From NCBI RefSeq assembly GCF_001021385.1, contig NZ_CP011773.1, positions 5,518,001 to 5,582,000 on the forward strand: 64,000 bases of DNA, written 5' to 3'. The stretch comes from Mycobacterium sp. EPa45. Its GTDB lineage: Bacteria > Actinomycetota > Actinomycetes > Mycobacteriales > Mycobacteriaceae. The notes under the pieces are model-generated. The model was not told where the DNA came from, searched no databases, and saw only the letters and a list, made by a program, of their open reading frames with translations. The translations under genes were made by a program, and so were the position numbers. Positions 9,564-18,039 of the stretch are shown piece by piece. How positions within the stretch are numbered: position 1 is the first letter of the stretch; the number at the start of each line of letters is the position of its first letter.

Positions 9564-9585
9564 ATTTTAACTAGAACAAGTTCGG
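9564..9585 (-). promoter_or_regulatory. KstR-like operator and -10 element of the mce4 operon
   Basis: The palindrome TAGAACAAGTTCGG (plus strand, 9572-9585) matches the KstR consensus TnnAACnnGTTnnA except for the last base. On the minus strand it is followed directly by TAAAAT (9569-9564), a good TAnnnT -10 element, so transcription should start near 9557. That leaves a leader of about 120-150 bases before yrbE4A. Repressor binding would block polymerase. Confidence 0.7.
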
Positions 9586-9659
9586 GGTGTCAAAGACCAA
9601 AAAATAAGCGCGCTTACGCTCATTTCCGCAGGTCAAAGCCAATGTGATCCAGCTCATTC

Positions 9660-9673
9660 TAGAACGTGTTCTA
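9660..9673. promoter_or_regulatory. KstR-like operator, perfect palindrome, upstream of mce4
   Basis: TAGAACGTGTTCTA is a perfect 14-base KstR-type palindrome inside a longer one (CTAG at both ends). It lies 34 bases after the hsd4A stop and 256-270 bases before yrbE4A. On the minus strand its outer TA continues into TAGAAT (9661-9656), a second possible -10. The mce4 operon may therefore have two tandem KstR-controlled promoters, with the two operator centres 88 bases apart. Confidence 0.8.
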
Positions 9674-9706
9674 GCGTATGGCCGCCCGCGCGGCCTGTGC
9701 AAGCGA

Positions 9707-10627
9707 TCAGTCGCCCATCAGACCCATGACGCCGAACGTGCGCTCCGGATCCCGGTCAGCAAAGTACGACTGCAAGGCGGTGCCCAGTGTCGAGGGATCC
9801 CAGGCGGCGCCGTCGGCATCGAAGCGGTGCTCGGCAGTGGGAGCGGCCACCAGCGTGACCCTCGGTCCGTACACGACAAAGACCTGACCGCTGACCTTGT
9901 CCGAGGCCGGGGAGGCCAGGAAGCGCACCAGCGTCACGACATGTTCCGGCGACAGCGGGTCGACCTCGCCCTCTGCGAGTTCGGGAACGTCGCCGAAGAC
10001 GTCGGCGGTCATCGCGGTCCTCGCCCGCGGAGCGATCGCGTTGGCTCGCACGCCGTAGCGGCCAAGTGCGCGCGAGGCCGTCAGCGTCAGTGCTGTGATT
10101 CCAGCCTTGGCGGCACCGTAGTTGGCCTGGCCGATCGGCCCGGATAAGCCGGCTTCCGACGTGGTGTTGATGATCCGCCCGTAGACCGAGCCACCGTTGT
10201 CCTTGGCCTGGTTGCGCCAGTACGTGGCGGCATTGCGGGTCAGCAGGAAATGCCCGCGCAGGTGTACCGCGATCACCGCGTCCCAGTCCTCGTCGGACAT
10301 GTTGAACAGCATCCGGTCGCGGGTGATCCCGGCGTTGTTGACGACGATGCTCAGTCCGCCGAGCGAGTCGGCACAGGACACCAGTTCGTCGGCCGTCGAG
10401 CGCTGGCTGATGTCACCGGCGACCGCGACACCTTTCGACCCCGCACTGCTGATCTCGTCGAGCACGTCGGATTCGTCCAGCGCCTTGGCCATGTCGTTGA
10501 CGACGACAGTCGCCCCGGAGCGAGCCAATCCGATGGCTTCGGCCCGTCCGAGGCCGGAGGCAGCACCGGTCACCACGGCGACGCGTCCGGACAAATCGGT
10601 GGCGTCGCCAGTCATATCTGCAGTCAA
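9707..10627 (-). CDS. hsd4A: Hsd4A, 17-beta-hydroxysteroid / 3-hydroxyacyl-CoA dehydrogenase (SDR)
   Basis: A short-chain dehydrogenase with the cofactor motif TGAASGLG at residues 20-27, NNAG at 97-100, and catalytic Ser157, Tyr170 and Lys174 (YGAAK). The C-terminal extension resembles the dehydrogenase part of peroxisomal multifunctional enzyme type 2. Hsd4A of sterol-degrading mycobacteria acts as a 17-beta-hydroxysteroid dehydrogenase and as the 3-hydroxyacyl-CoA dehydrogenase of side-chain beta-oxidation. The 306-residue form starts at TTG 10627, 13 bases after fdxD, with AGAGG upstream. ATG at 10615 (302 residues) is an alternative. The counterpart is Rv3502c. Confidence 0.9.
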   Translation of the reverse strand: MTADMTGDATDLSGRVAVVTGAASGLGRAEAIGLARSGATVVVNDMAKALDESDVLDEISSAGSKGVAVAGDISQRSTADELVSCADSLGGLSIVVNNAGITRDRMLFNMSDEDWDAVIAVHLRGHFLLTRNAATYWRNQAKDNGGSVYGRIINTTSEAGLSGPIGQANYGAAKAGITALTLTASRALGRYGVRANAIAPRARTAMTADVFGDVPELAEGEVDPLSPEHVVTLVRFLASPASDKVSGQVFVVYGPRVTLVAAPTAEHRFDADGAAWDPSTLGTALQSYFADRDPERTFGVMGLMGD

Positions 10628-10640
10628 CTTACTAATACCT

Positions 10641-10832
10641 CTAGTCTTTGCGGGTCAGGGCAGCACGAGGACACTCGGCGATGGACTGCTCGGCCGCGTC
10701 CTCCCGGTCGGCGGGGATCGGATCCTTGGTCACGATCACGTAGTCCTCGTCGTCCAGTTCGAACAGGTCCGGCGCGATTCCCACACAGACGGCGTTACCT
10801 TCACAACGATCACGGTCGACTTCGACTCGCAC
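10641..10832 (-). CDS. fdxD: FdxD, small [3Fe-4S]-type ferredoxin
   Basis: A 63-residue acidic ferredoxin with Cys10, Cys16 and Cys54 (C-x5-C ... CP). This is the three-cysteine pattern of mycobacterial single-cluster ferredoxins that feed P450s. The GTG start at 10832 is preceded by a near-perfect AAGGAGG. It is the first gene of a two-gene transcript with hsd4A, from a promoter overlapping the operator at 10939. A role as electron donor for Cyp125/Cyp142 or another sterol oxygenase is inferred from context. The counterpart is Rv3503c. Confidence 0.93.
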   Translation of the reverse strand: MRVEVDRDRCEGNAVCVGIAPDLFELDDEDYVIVTKDPIPADREDAAEQSIAECPRAALTRKD

Positions 10833-10934
10833 GAGAACCTCCTTGACTGACTGACCCCGGCGGCGGGGGCGTTTTGCAGCACCACGATACGACCAGATCG
10901 ATCGATAGCTGGGCCTAACGGGCGCTGGACCACA

Positions 10935-10952
10935 AGACTAGAACGTGTTACA
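10935..10952. promoter_or_regulatory. KstR-like operator between fdxD and fadE26
   Basis: TAGAACGTGTTACA (10939-10952) fits TnnAACnnGTTnnA. On the minus strand the operator end runs into TAGTCT (10940-10935), a -10 for fdxD-hsd4A with a leader of about 96 bases. It also lies 57 bases before fadE26 and probably controls both directions. Confidence 0.82.
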
Positions 10953-11009
10953 ACCAGGAGTGTCGGCGGGTCGCCGGCCGCAAGCAACTTTCAGCGAAGG
11001 ATCGAGCGG

Positions 11010-12194
11010 ATGCGGATCAGTTACACCCCTGAACAAGAGGAGCTGCGCCGCGAGCTGCGCACGTACTTCGGCAGGCTGATGACCCCGGAGCGTCAGGAAG
11101 CGCTCTCCTCGAGTTCGGGCGGCGAGATCGGTACCGGCAACGTCTACCGCGAGACCGTCTCGCAGATGGGCAAGGACGGCTGGCTCACCCTGAACTGGCC
11201 CGAGGAGTACGGCGGCCAGAATCGCGACCCGATGGACTCCCTGATCTTCACCGACGAGGCCGCCATCGCCGGCGCGCCGGTGCCCTTCCTGACGATCAAC
11301 AGCGTGGCGCCGACGATCATGGCGTTCGGCACCGACGAGCAGAAGAACTTCTATCTGCCCAAGATCGCCTCCGGTGATCTGCATTTCGCGATCGGCTACT
11401 CCGAGCCCGGTGCCGGCACCGACCTCGCGGCGTTGCGGACGGCGGCGGTACGCGACGGCGACGATTACGTGGTCAACGGGCAGAAGATGTGGACGAGCCT
11501 CATCCAGTACGCCGACTACGTCTGGCTCGCGGTGCGGACGAACCCCGAGGCCAAGAAGCACCGCGGCATCTCGGTGTTGATCGTGCCGACCACCGCCGAC
11601 GGCTTCTCATTCACTCCGGTGCACACGATGGCCGGCGTCGGCACCAGCGCCACCTACTACCAGGATGTCCGTGTCCCGGTGTCCAGCCGGGTCGGCGAGG
11701 AGAACGGCGGCTGGAAGCTGGTCACCAACCAGCTCAACCACGAGCGCGTCGCGCTGGTGTCCGCCCAGCCGATCTTCCTGGCGCTCAATCAGGTTCGCGA
11801 GTGGGCGCAGAACACCAAGGACGCTCACGGCAATCGGTTGATCGACTCCGAATGGGTGCAGCTCAACCTCGCCCGCGTTCTGGCCAAGGCCGAATACCTC
11901 AAGCTGATCAACTGGGAGCTGGCCTCCGCCAAGAGCGGGACCCTCAGCCCCGCCGACGCCTCGGCGGCCAAGGTCTTCGGCACCGAGCTGGCCACCGAGG
12001 CCTACCGGCTGCTGATGGAGATCCTCGGACCGTCAGCCACGCTGCGCCAGGATTCCCCTGGCGCACTGCTGCGCGGCCGCGTCGAGCGGATGCACCGCGC
12101 CGCCCTGATCCTCACCTTCGGCGGCGGTACCAACGAGATCCAGCGCGACATCATCGGCATGGTCGCGCTGGGCCTGCCCCGAGTCAACCGCTGA
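11010..12194 (+). CDS. fadE26: FadE26 (ChsE4), steroid acyl-CoA dehydrogenase subunit
   Basis: A 394-residue acyl-CoA dehydrogenase with the flavin-site motif FAIGYSEPGAGTD (about 127-138) and the C-terminal FGGGTNEIQ. Gly stands where many dehydrogenases have the catalytic Glu just before GT. Glu245 in the LNHERV segment, the position used by isovaleryl-CoA-type enzymes, is the likely base. FadE26 and FadE27 form an alpha2beta2 enzyme that dehydrogenates the longer steroid side-chain CoA esters. The ATG at 11010 has AGGATCGAGCGG upstream. It is the first gene of the fadE26-fadE27-fadD17 operon. The counterpart is Rv3504. Confidence 0.95.
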   Translation: MRISYTPEQEELRRELRTYFGRLMTPERQEALSSSSGGEIGTGNVYRETVSQMGKDGWLTLNWPEEYGGQNRDPMDSLIFTDEAAIAGAPVPFLTINSVAPTIMAFGTDEQKNFYLPKIASGDLHFAIGYSEPGAGTDLAALRTAAVRDGDDYVVNGQKMWTSLIQYADYVWLAVRTNPEAKKHRGISVLIVPTTADGFSFTPVHTMAGVGTSATYYQDVRVPVSSRVGEENGGWKLVTNQLNHERVALVSAQPIFLALNQVREWAQNTKDAHGNRLIDSEWVQLNLARVLAKAEYLKLINWELASAKSGTLSPADASAAKVFGTELATEAYRLLMEILGPSATLRQDSPGALLRGRVERMHRAALILTFGGGTNEIQRDIIGMVALGLPRVNR

Positions 12195-12222
12195 CGACCG
12201 ACAGATAGAGACTAGGACTGAA

Positions 12223-13320
12223 ATGGACTTCACCAGAACAGAAGCCGCGCAGGATCTCTCGGGGTTGGTCGGCACCATCGTCGACGCGGTGTGCACGCCG
12301 CAGCACCAGCGTGAACTCGACGCCCTCGAGCAGCGCTTCGACACCGAGCTGTGGCGAAAGCTCATCGACGCCGACATCCTGTCCACCGCCGCACCGGAGT
12401 CGGTGGGCGGTGCGGGATTCGGCGTGCTCGAGCAGACCGCGATCCTCGCGGCGCTGGGCCGCCAGCTGGCCGCGGTGCCGTACCTGGAGTCGGTCGTCCT
12501 GGGTGCGGGGGTGCTTGGTCGGGTCGGCACGCCGGAACTGCGCGAGCAGTGGGGCGCCCCGGCAGTGGCCGGCGAGAAAGTCCTGACGGTGGCCCTCGAC
12601 GGGGAGTTCGGTCAGGGCCCGGTGCAGGCGACCGCCTCCGGTGACGGATTCCGGCTCACCGGCACCCGCACCCAGGTCGCGTTCGGGCCGGTCGCCGATG
12701 CCTTCCTCGTTCCCGCCGAAACCGATTCCGGCACAAGGGTGTTCCTGGTGGCCAAAGACGACGCCGGGGTGTCGGTGACAGCGTTGCTGACCACCGGCCT
12801 GAGCAGCGCCGGTGAGCTCGACCTCGCCGGTGTCGAGGTCGGCGCCGACCGGATCGTCGGCGACGCCGAGGTCCTGGCGTGGCTGTCCACGCACAGGACG
12901 CTGGGGTACACCGCATTCCAGCTCGGTGTGCTCGAACGCGCACTGGAGCTGACCGCCGAATACGCCCGCACCCGCGAGCAATTCGACCGGCCGATCGGCA
13001 GTTTCCAGGCGGTCTCCGCGCGGCTGGCCGACGACTACATCGACGTCAAGGGCTTGGGACTGGCACTGGTGCAGGCATCCTGGCGACTGTCGGAGGACCT
13101 GCCCGCCGACCCCGAAGTGGCCACCGCCGCGTTCTGGGCGGCCGAGGCCGGACACCGCGTCGCCCATACCACCGTGCACGTTCACGGCGGTGTCGGCATC
13201 GATGTGGACCACCAGGTGCACCGCTACTTCCTCACCGCCAAGCAGATCGAGTTCGCACTCGGCGGCGCCACCGCCCAGCTGCGGCAGATCGGTCGTGAGC
13301 TGGCTGACACGCCGGCTTGA
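12223..13320 (+). CDS. fadE27: FadE27 (ChsE5), steroid acyl-CoA dehydrogenase subunit
   Basis: A 365-residue partner subunit with the acyl-CoA dehydrogenase fold but degenerate central motifs. The C-terminal VHGGVGIDVDHQVHRYF motif, which contributes to FAD binding, is clear, whereas the E-P-x-A-G-(S/T)-D flavin motif is not recognisable. That division of labour is characteristic of the heteromeric FadE enzymes of steroid catabolism. It starts 28 bases after fadE26, so the two are co-transcribed and made in step. The counterpart is Rv3505. Confidence 0.94.
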   Translation: MDFTRTEAAQDLSGLVGTIVDAVCTPQHQRELDALEQRFDTELWRKLIDADILSTAAPESVGGAGFGVLEQTAILAALGRQLAAVPYLESVVLGAGVLGRVGTPELREQWGAPAVAGEKVLTVALDGEFGQGPVQATASGDGFRLTGTRTQVAFGPVADAFLVPAETDSGTRVFLVAKDDAGVSVTALLTTGLSSAGELDLAGVEVGADRIVGDAEVLAWLSTHRTLGYTAFQLGVLERALELTAEYARTREQFDRPIGSFQAVSARLADDYIDVKGLGLALVQASWRLSEDLPADPEVATAAFWAAEAGHRVAHTTVHVHGGVGIDVDHQVHRYFLTAKQIEFALGGATAQLRQIGRELADTPA

Positions 13321-13328
13321 GCGGGCCT

Positions 13329-14861
13329 GTGAGCGGCCAACCGACCGTCACCGACCTGTTGGTGCGGCTGGCCGACGTCGACGATCGCGGCATCCACGCC
13401 GACGATGGCTCGTATTCGACTTGGCGCCAACATATTCAGGATGCCGCCGACCTCGCGGCTGCGCTGAAGGCCCGGCTCGATACGGCTCGTCCCCCGCATA
13501 TCGGCGTGCTGCTCGGCAACACGCCGTTCTTCTCCTCGCTGCTCGTGGCGGGGGCCATGACCGGACTGGTTCCGGTCGGGTTGAACCCCACCCGCCGCGG
13601 CGAAGCGCTGCGGCGGGATATCGAGACGGCCGACTGCCAGCTGGTGCTCGCCGATGGTGACGACGTCGGGCCGCAGACCTACGGCGCCGGGTTCGTTCCC
13701 GAGGGCATGGCCGTCATCGATGTGGGTGCCCCCGAGTGGGCCGATGAGCTCGCACGGTTCCGCGGGTCGCCAGCCTCCTTCGCGCCCAGCAACTTCGACG
13801 ATCTGTTCATGCTGATCTTCACCTCGGGCACCAGCGGCGACCCCAAGGCGGTGCGGTGCACCCATGAGAAGGTGGCCGTCCCGGGTGTGATGCTGTCCGA
13901 ACGGTTCGGGTTGGGACCGACCGACACCTGCTACCTGTCGATGCCGCTATTCCACTCCAACGCGGTGATGGCAGGCTGGGCCGTCGCGGTGGCGGCGGGC
14001 GCCTCGATTGCGTTGCGGCGCAAGTTCTCTGCCTCCCAGTTCATCCCCGACGTGCGGCGGTTCAACGCTACCTACGCCAACTACGTCGGTAAGCCGATGT
14101 CCTATATCCTGGCCACCCCGCCGCGCCCCGACGACGCCGACAACCCGCTGCGGGTCGTCTACGGCAACGAGGCAGCACCCCGCGACATCGACCGATTCGC
14201 CGCACGTTTCGGGGTGACGGTGGTCGACGGGTTCGGGTCCACCGAAGGTGGGGTGAACATCGCCCGCACCCCGGACACCCCGGAAGGCGCACTGGGTCCG
14301 CTGCCCGAGGGCCTCGAAATCATCGACGTCGACACCGGCGAACCGTGCCCGCCCGGGGTGATCGGCGAACTGGTGAACCTCAACGGGCCCGGCAACTTCC
14401 GCGGCTATTACAACGCGCCCGACGCCGAGTCCGAACGCATGACCGGCGGTGTGTACCACAGCGGCGACCTCGCCTACCGCGACGACGCCGGCTATGTGCA
14501 TTTCGCCGGGCGGCTGGGCGACTGGATGCGGGTCGACGGCGAGAACCTGGGCACCGCACCGATCGAACGCGTCCTGATGCGCTACCCGGACGTGACCGAG
14601 GCGGCGGTGTACGCCATCCCAGACCCCGCGGTCGGCGACCGGGTGATGGCTGCGCTGGTGCTGCCCGAGGGTGCGGCTTTCGATGCGAGGAACTTCCGCG
14701 AATTCCTGACCGCCCAGGATGACCTCGGGCCCAAGCAGTGGCCCGCATTTGTACGGGTCAGCACCGCTCTGCCGCGCACCGAGACGTTCAAGATCATCAA
14801 GCGCCGCCTCTCGGCCGAAGCACTGGAGTGCACCGACCCGGTGTTTGAGATACCGCGCTGA
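13329..14861 (+). CDS. fadD17: FadD17, steroid side-chain CoA ligase
   Basis: An adenylate-forming ligase of about 510 residues with the AMP-binding signature IFTSGTSGDPKAV, the DGFGSTEGG motif and the hinge/A10 region ending in TFKIIKRRL. FadD17 enzymes activate sterol-derived carboxylates with a shortened (C24) side chain to their CoA thioesters. GTG at 13329 is taken as the start, eight bases after fadE27. A TTG at 13317 that overlaps the fadE27 stop is an alternative. The counterpart is Rv3506. Confidence 0.93.
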   Translation: MSGQPTVTDLLVRLADVDDRGIHADDGSYSTWRQHIQDAADLAAALKARLDTARPPHIGVLLGNTPFFSSLLVAGAMTGLVPVGLNPTRRGEALRRDIETADCQLVLADGDDVGPQTYGAGFVPEGMAVIDVGAPEWADELARFRGSPASFAPSNFDDLFMLIFTSGTSGDPKAVRCTHEKVAVPGVMLSERFGLGPTDTCYLSMPLFHSNAVMAGWAVAVAAGASIALRRKFSASQFIPDVRRFNATYANYVGKPMSYILATPPRPDDADNPLRVVYGNEAAPRDIDRFAARFGVTVVDGFGSTEGGVNIARTPDTPEGALGPLPEGLEIIDVDTGEPCPPGVIGELVNLNGPGNFRGYYNAPDAESERMTGGVYHSGDLAYRDDAGYVHFAGRLGDWMRVDGENLGTAPIERVLMRYPDVTEAAVYAIPDPAVGDRVMAALVLPEGAAFDARNFREFLTAQDDLGPKQWPAFVRVSTALPRTETFKIIKRRLSAEALECTDPVFEIPR

Positions 14862-14879
14862 CCGGGAACCGTTCCCACG

Positions 14880-15542
14880 ATGAAGTGCGCCCATTTGGTC
14901 CTCGCGATTCTCGCGCCCGCCGCCGGTCTTCTCGGAGCCTCGCCGCCCGCACCGGCCGCGACCTGCCCCGATGTCGAGGTGGTCTTTGCCCGCGGCACGA
15001 CGGAACCACCGGGCATCGGCCGGACCGGTCAGGCCTTCGTCGACGCATTGCGCGATGATCTGGGCACGAAGACCGTCGGCGTATATGCGGTCAACTACCC
15101 GGCCAGCACCGACTTCCCCACCGGTGTCCAAGGGGTGGTGGACGGCAGCACGCACGTCGCGACCACGGCCGCGAACTGTCCGAACACCAAGCTGGTCCTA
15201 GGCGGGTATTCGCAGGGGGCCGCCGTCGTCGGCTTCGTCACCGCTGATGCGATTCCGGCCGGGTATGCCGTCCCGCCCGGTACGCCACTACCGCTACCTG
15301 CCGGTGTCGCCGATCGTGTTGCCGCGGTCGCGCTGTTCGGCAAGCCGTCACAGAAGTTCATGGCCGCCATCGACGAGCCGGTGGTGTCCCTCGGGCCGGC
15401 CTACGCCGGTAAGACGATCGACCTGTGCGCCGGGGGCGATCCGATCTGCTCGCAGGAGGGCGGAAACACCGCCGCACATTCGATGTACGCGGGCAACGGC
15501 ATGGTCCAGCAGGCAGCGTCCTACGTGGCCAAGCGGATCTGA
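14880..15542 (+). CDS. Secreted cutinase-like serine esterase
   Basis: A 220-residue protein with a signal peptide (cleavage expected near AAA-TC, residue 27) and the cutinase fold markers TCPDVEVVFARGT and GYSQGA, with Ser111 as nucleophile. A C-terminal DLC...GDPICS...AHSMY segment carries the catalytic Asp and His. Mycobacterial Culp proteins hydrolyse esters or phospholipids outside the cytoplasm. It begins 18 bases after fadD17, so it may be transcribed with the fadE26 operon. A second member lies at 21676-22431. Acting on sterol esters is only an inference from context. Confidence 0.88.
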   Translation: MKCAHLVLAILAPAAGLLGASPPAPAATCPDVEVVFARGTTEPPGIGRTGQAFVDALRDDLGTKTVGVYAVNYPASTDFPTGVQGVVDGSTHVATTAANCPNTKLVLGGYSQGAAVVGFVTADAIPAGYAVPPGTPLPLPAGVADRVAAVALFGKPSQKFMAAIDEPVVSLGPAYAGKTIDLCAGGDPICSQEGGNTAAHSMYAGNGMVQQAASYVAKRI

Positions 15543-15564
15543 CGGTGTGCCGATCGCGTTGATT

Positions 15565-15611
15565 CAGAACTGTGGGCGAGTTTTCCGGCCAGAAATTCGC
15601 TCTCAGTTCTG
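15565..15611. terminator. Hairpin between convergent cutinase and ilvX
   Basis: CAGAACTG (15565-15572) pairs with CAGTTCTG (15604-15611), with further partial complementarity inside. It lies between two convergent genes and can serve both directions. No strong T-tract follows. Confidence 0.5.
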
Positions 15612-15624
15612 GTTCGACTGCAGG

Positions 15625-17181
15625 CTAGCCCGTGATCGACGGCATGACCGCCTCGATGAGGTGCGGGCCGGGTTCGTCGAACGCCCACCGCAGCGCGTCG
15701 GCGAACTCCTCGGCGGTGCCGACCCGGCGGGCCGGCACCCCCATACCCTTCGCGATGCGCACGAAATCCAAAGTGGGACTGGTCAAGTCGAGGAGAGCCT
15801 CAGCCTTCGGTCCCGGCCCCTCCCCCACGGCCTCGGCGCCGACCCGCTGCAACTCGATACGCAGGATGTCGTAGGCGCGGTTGGCGTAGAGGACAGTGGT
15901 GATGTCGAGCTGTTCGCGGGCCTGGGTCCACAACGCCGAAATGGTGTACATCGCCGAACCGTCGGACTCCAGGCACACCACCGGGCGATCCGGTGCGGCG
16001 ATCGCGGCCCCGACCGATACCGGCAGCGCATAGCCGATCGCGCCGCCGGTCAGCGTGAGCCAGTCATGCGCCGGGGCACCGGCTGTCGCCTGCGCCAGAA
16101 GGACTCCCGACGTGTTCGACTCGTCGACGACGACGGCACGTTCGGGCAGCAGCGCCCCGATGACGTCGGCTGAGGTCATGACATTCAAGGGACCACTCGG
16201 CAAGGTCGGCCGCGACAGCGCCGCCGTGGTGGCGGTCTCGTCCGGCGCGATCCGGTCTGCCAGCGTGGTCAGCGCGGCCGCGGCGCCGACGGGTCCGGCC
16301 AAGGTGTGCACCGTGGCGCCGTCGGGCGCCAGATCGCTGGGCTTGCCGGGGTAGGCGAAGAACGACACCGGGTGCGGCGCACCGGCCAGTACCAGATGCC
16401 GTGTCCCGGCGAGCTGCGCGGTGGCCGCCTCGGCGAAATATGCAAGCCGCTCGACGGCCGGTATTCCGGCGCCGCGCTCCAGACGTGTCGGGAAGGTTTC
16501 ACACAGCACCCGCGCCCCGCACGCCTGCGCGAGCCTGACCGCCGCGGACAGACCGCCCGCGCCGGTGGCGTCACCGCCGACCATGATCACCGTCGGCTCG
16601 CCCGAACGCAGCACGGACTCGATCTGCCCGGAATCGAAGTCAATGGCTGTCGGTTGTGCCGCAACCTCTTTCACCGGTGAGGCGCCCTCATCCCACGAGA
16701 CATCAGCGGGCAGGATCAGCGTCGCAATGTGCCGTTGGGCGCGGGCGGACGCGATGGCCTCGGCGGTGTCGGCGGCCACATCAGCGACCGCCATGGTGCG
16801 CCGCACCCAGCCCGATACGGTCTGAGCCACCGAGTCGATATCGGACTCCAGCGGTGCGTCGTACTTCTTGTGATACGTAGCGTGGTCGCCGACGACCACG
16901 ACCGCAGGCACGTGCGCGCGCCGCGCGTTGTGGAGATTGGCCAGCCCGTTGCCCAACCCGGGGCCGAGGTGCAGCAGCACCGCGGCGGGCTCACCCGCGA
17001 TGCGGGCGTAACCGTCGGCCGCGCCGGTGGCCACACCCTCGAAAAGCGTGAGCACGCCACGCATCTGCGGCACGGCGTCCAGCGCGGCGACGAAGTGCAT
17101 CTCCGATGTGCCTGGATTGGCGAAACACACCCGCACGCCGTGGTCCACCAGGGTGGCGATCAGCGCCTGTGCGCCATTCAT
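15625..17181 (-). CDS. ilvX: IlvX, ThDP-dependent acetolactate-synthase-like enzyme
   Basis: A 518-residue thiamine-diphosphate enzyme with the N1'-activating Glu48 in LTLFEGVATGAADGYAR, a central domain, and the ThDP/Mg motif (ESDGSAMYTI... NRAYDIL). It resembles acetohydroxyacid synthase and benzoylformate decarboxylase but is encoded at the end of the fadD19 operon. The true start is the ATG at 17181, overlapping the amidohydrolase stop (ATGA); a longer open frame upstream is read-through. The counterpart is Rv3509c. Its real reaction is unknown, and a C-C lyase step on a sterol side-chain intermediate is an inference. Confidence 0.87.
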   Translation of the reverse strand: MNGAQALIATLVDHGVRVCFANPGTSEMHFVAALDAVPQMRGVLTLFEGVATGAADGYARIAGEPAAVLLHLGPGLGNGLANLHNARRAHVPAVVVVGDHATYHKKYDAPLESDIDSVAQTVSGWVRRTMAVADVAADTAEAIASARAQRHIATLILPADVSWDEGASPVKEVAAQPTAIDFDSGQIESVLRSGEPTVIMVGGDATGAGGLSAAVRLAQACGARVLCETFPTRLERGAGIPAVERLAYFAEAATAQLAGTRHLVLAGAPHPVSFFAYPGKPSDLAPDGATVHTLAGPVGAAAALTTLADRIAPDETATTAALSRPTLPSGPLNVMTSADVIGALLPERAVVVDESNTSGVLLAQATAGAPAHDWLTLTGGAIGYALPVSVGAAIAAPDRPVVCLESDGSAMYTISALWTQAREQLDITTVLYANRAYDILRIELQRVGAEAVGEGPGPKAEALLDLTSPTLDFVRIAKGMGVPARRVGTAEEFADALRWAFDEPGPHLIEAVMPSITG

Positions 17182-18011
17182 GCGGCCTGGGCCCCGAGCT
17201 TGGTGAACACCCGCGCGGCGTTGTCGTGCAGATATGCCGAACGGGCCGGCTCGGACAGCCCGAGTTCGTCGAGACCGTCCAGGGCGTGTGCGTGCCCGAT
17301 CATCGGATAATTGGTGCCGAACAACACTTTCCGCGCGCCGGTGCCTGTCTTCATGAATGCCACCAGCTCCTTGGGTAGGCGCCGGGAGGTATAGGCCGAG
17401 GTGTCGATGTAGACATTCTCGTGCTTGCGGCAGACCGCGACCATCTCCTCGGTCCAGGGATATCCGACATGCCCGCACACGATGGTGAGTTCGGGAAAGT
17501 CCAAGGCAACCTCATCGATGTAGGGAATCGGCCGCCCGAGTTCCGAGGGTCGCAATGGACCCGTATGACCCACCTGGGTGCAGAACGGCACGCCGAGCTC
17601 GACGCATTCGGCGAACAGCGGGTAATAGCGACGATCGGTCGGCGGCGCACCCCACAGCCACGGCACCACCCTCAAACCGACGAAGCCGTCGTCCCGGACC
17701 CGCCTGCGCAATTCGCGTACCGCGACCATTGGTCGGTCGAGATCGACGGTTGCCAGCGCCGCGAACCGGGTCGGGTGCCGGCCAACCCAAGCGGCGACCT
17801 CGTCGTTGGACACCAGGTCCTGGCCGTGGGGACCCAGCCAGGCGCTCAGCACGCCGACGTCGACACCAGCGGCGTCCATCGATTGCAGAGTCAGATCGAT
17901 GGGCAGGTCGCCCTCGGGAATCCGCCCGCCGGTCCAGCGGCGCAGCGATACGAGGAAGTCGCTTGCCATAAACCGCTGAGTGGGATGCTGCATCCACACG
18001 TCGATCGTCAT
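17178..18011 (-). CDS. Amidohydrolase-2 family protein (Rv3510c-like)
   Basis: A 277-residue TIM-barrel metal-dependent hydrolase or decarboxylase of the amidohydrolase-2 (PF04909) type. It has an N-terminal DVWMQH in place of the usual D-x-H-x-H, then TQVGH and CGHVG histidines, and a C-terminal FGTNYPMIG. Many family members have Asp where this protein has Asn in the last motif, so catalysis may differ. It is coupled to ilvX by ATGA and lies 28 bases downstream of the flavoprotein gene. Substrate unknown. Confidence 0.8.
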   Translation of the reverse strand: MTIDVWMQHPTQRFMASDFLVSLRRWTGGRIPEGDLPIDLTLQSMDAAGVDVGVLSAWLGPHGQDLVSNDEVAAWVGRHPTRFAALATVDLDRPMVAVRELRRRVRDDGFVGLRVVPWLWGAPPTDRRYYPLFAECVELGVPFCTQVGHTGPLRPSELGRPIPYIDEVALDFPELTIVCGHVGYPWTEEMVAVCRKHENVYIDTSAYTSRRLPKELVAFMKTGTGARKVLFGTNYPMIGHAHALDGLDELGLSEPARSAYLHDNAARVFTKLGAQAA

Positions 18012-18039
18012 CGCGTTCGACTGTAGACGCGAAACCTGC

